A DNA stretch of 64,000 nt from Gemmatimonadota bacterium (GTDB lineage: Bacteria; Gemmatimonadota; Gemmatimonadetes; Longimicrobiales; Gaopeijiaceae). Positions 63,545-64,000 of this stretch are shown in pieces. The DNA is taken from positions 1-64,000 of the forward strand of contig JAJDTB010000024.1 in assembly GCA_022827345.1 (NCBI GenBank), given 5' to 3'. Under the pieces are notes generated by a model, which saw nothing but the letters and a program-made list of their open reading frames with translations, did no database searches and was not told the origin of the DNA. Position 1 is the first letter of the stretch, and the number at the start of each line of letters is the position of its first letter. A program made the translations under genes and the position numbers.

Positions 63545-64000
63545 CCGCCGCCCGGAGCCCATGCGGGTCCAGAAGTACGTTTCCCGGTCCGGAGTTGCGT
63601 CGCGCCGCCAGGCGGAAGCACTGATGCGTGAGGGCCGCATACTCGTCAACGGCGTACCCGTGACGGCCATGGGCTCGGTCATGATCCCCGGGGTCGACAC
63701 GGTGTCGCTCGACGGAACAGTGGTCCGGCCCGCGGCCCGCCGCTGGGTCGTGCTCCACAAACCGACCGGAGTCCTCTGCACGCGCGCGGATCCCCACGGG
63801 GGCAAGACCATCTACGACGGGCTACCCGACTGGGCCGCCTCGCTCCGCTATGTGGGGCGGTTGGACCGGGAGACGTCCGGAGTGCTCCTGATGACCAACG
63901 ATGGGGATCTCGGCGCCGCCCTGGCGCATCCGAGCAGCCGCGTGGAGCGGGAGTATGTGGCCAGGGTAGCCGGGCAGGTCACCGCGCGGGCGCTGAGGTC
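63531..64000 (+). CDS. RsuA/RluB-family pseudouridine synthase (3' end outside window)
   Basis: The reading frame is open to the window edge. It shows an S4 RNA-binding domain (MRVQKYVSRSGVASRRQAEALM from ATG 63561) and the catalytic motif GRLDRETSGVLLMTNDGDLG, in which Asp is the nucleophile. The family (RsuA, RluB, RluE, RluF) isomerises single uridines in rRNA. Three in-frame ATGs (63531, 63537, 63561) are possible; the first two overlap the scpB stop, and GGAG stands 4 bp before the third. scpA-scpB-rluB is a widespread gene order, which favours RluB. Confidence 0.9.
   Translation, partial: MKMRDRRPEPMRVQKYVSRSGVASRRQAEALMREGRILVNGVPVTAMGSVMIPGVDTVSLDGTVVRPAARRWVVLHKPTGVLCTRADPHGGKTIYDGLPDWAASLRYVGRLDRETSGVLLMTNDGDLGAALAHPSSRVEREYVARVAGQVTARALR

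Overview
The window is about 64 kb of high-GC bacterial chromosome, densely coding, with many 4-nt ATGA/GTGA overlaps between consecutive genes. The gene set suggests a Gemmatimonadota-type organism: DUF4159 and DUF4175-like genes, a secreted family often mis-named asparagine synthetase B, a 6-bladed beta-propeller lipoprotein, an S9 peptidase, and core genes with many GTG/TTG starts. This placement is inference from gene style, not from a marker phylogeny.

Layout. 1-0.6 kb: end of a tyrosine recombinase. 0.6-4.1 kb: clpB behind five palindromic operator-like sites, then a lipoprotein gene. 4.2-15.8 kb: methylmalonyl-CoA epimerase (minus strand), trxA, and a tightly overlapping run rsmI - DUF4159 - DUF4175-like - TPR - secreted protein - JAMM/DinG-like helicase. 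16-27.6 kb: small membrane protein, FAH-family enzyme, TonB-like anchor protein, valS, Ig-like protein, selA, a gmhB-like phosphatase, A-type Fe-S carrier, MBL-fold enzyme, purN, purH. 27.6-36.4 kb: tRNA-Ser(UGA) with partial copies of its 3' end beside it, then a lower-GC accessory stretch (beta-propeller lipoprotein, AAA ATPase, a large coiled-coil ATPase-like protein paired with an MscS channel, a macrodomain remnant) and a nitrilase-family gene. 36.5-51.9 kb: S9 peptidase, ispG, an efflux set (membrane fusion protein, TolC-like protein, two RND pumps) and gltX. 51.9-57.1 kb: an NCS2 permease with an unusual C-terminal domain, a LexA-like regulator lacking its catalytic residues, tadA, an NhaC-type antiporter. 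57.4-64 kb: pyrR-pyrB-pyrC, rpsT, pheA, a site-2-protease-like M50 peptidase, scpA-scpB and the start of an RsuA/RluB pseudouridine synthase.

The strongest unexplained signal is a family of AT-rich elements. Each is two copies of an 18-bp palindrome (about TGTAAAGT-NN-ACATTACA) whose centres lie exactly 21 bp apart. Five such pairs lie upstream of, or at the start of, five plus-strand units: the TPR gene, the Ig-like protein gene, tRNA-Ser, the nitrilase-family gene and the first RND pump. In four of the five, a sigma70-like -35/-10 pair with a 17-bp spacer overlaps the right half-sites. This looks like a regulon controlled by one dimeric DNA-binding protein. Other notable points are a PyrC with most of its dihydroorotase active site replaced, a LexA with neither catalytic Ser nor Lys, a JAMM domain fused to a DinG-type helicase, and the MscS/coiled-coil ATPase pair.
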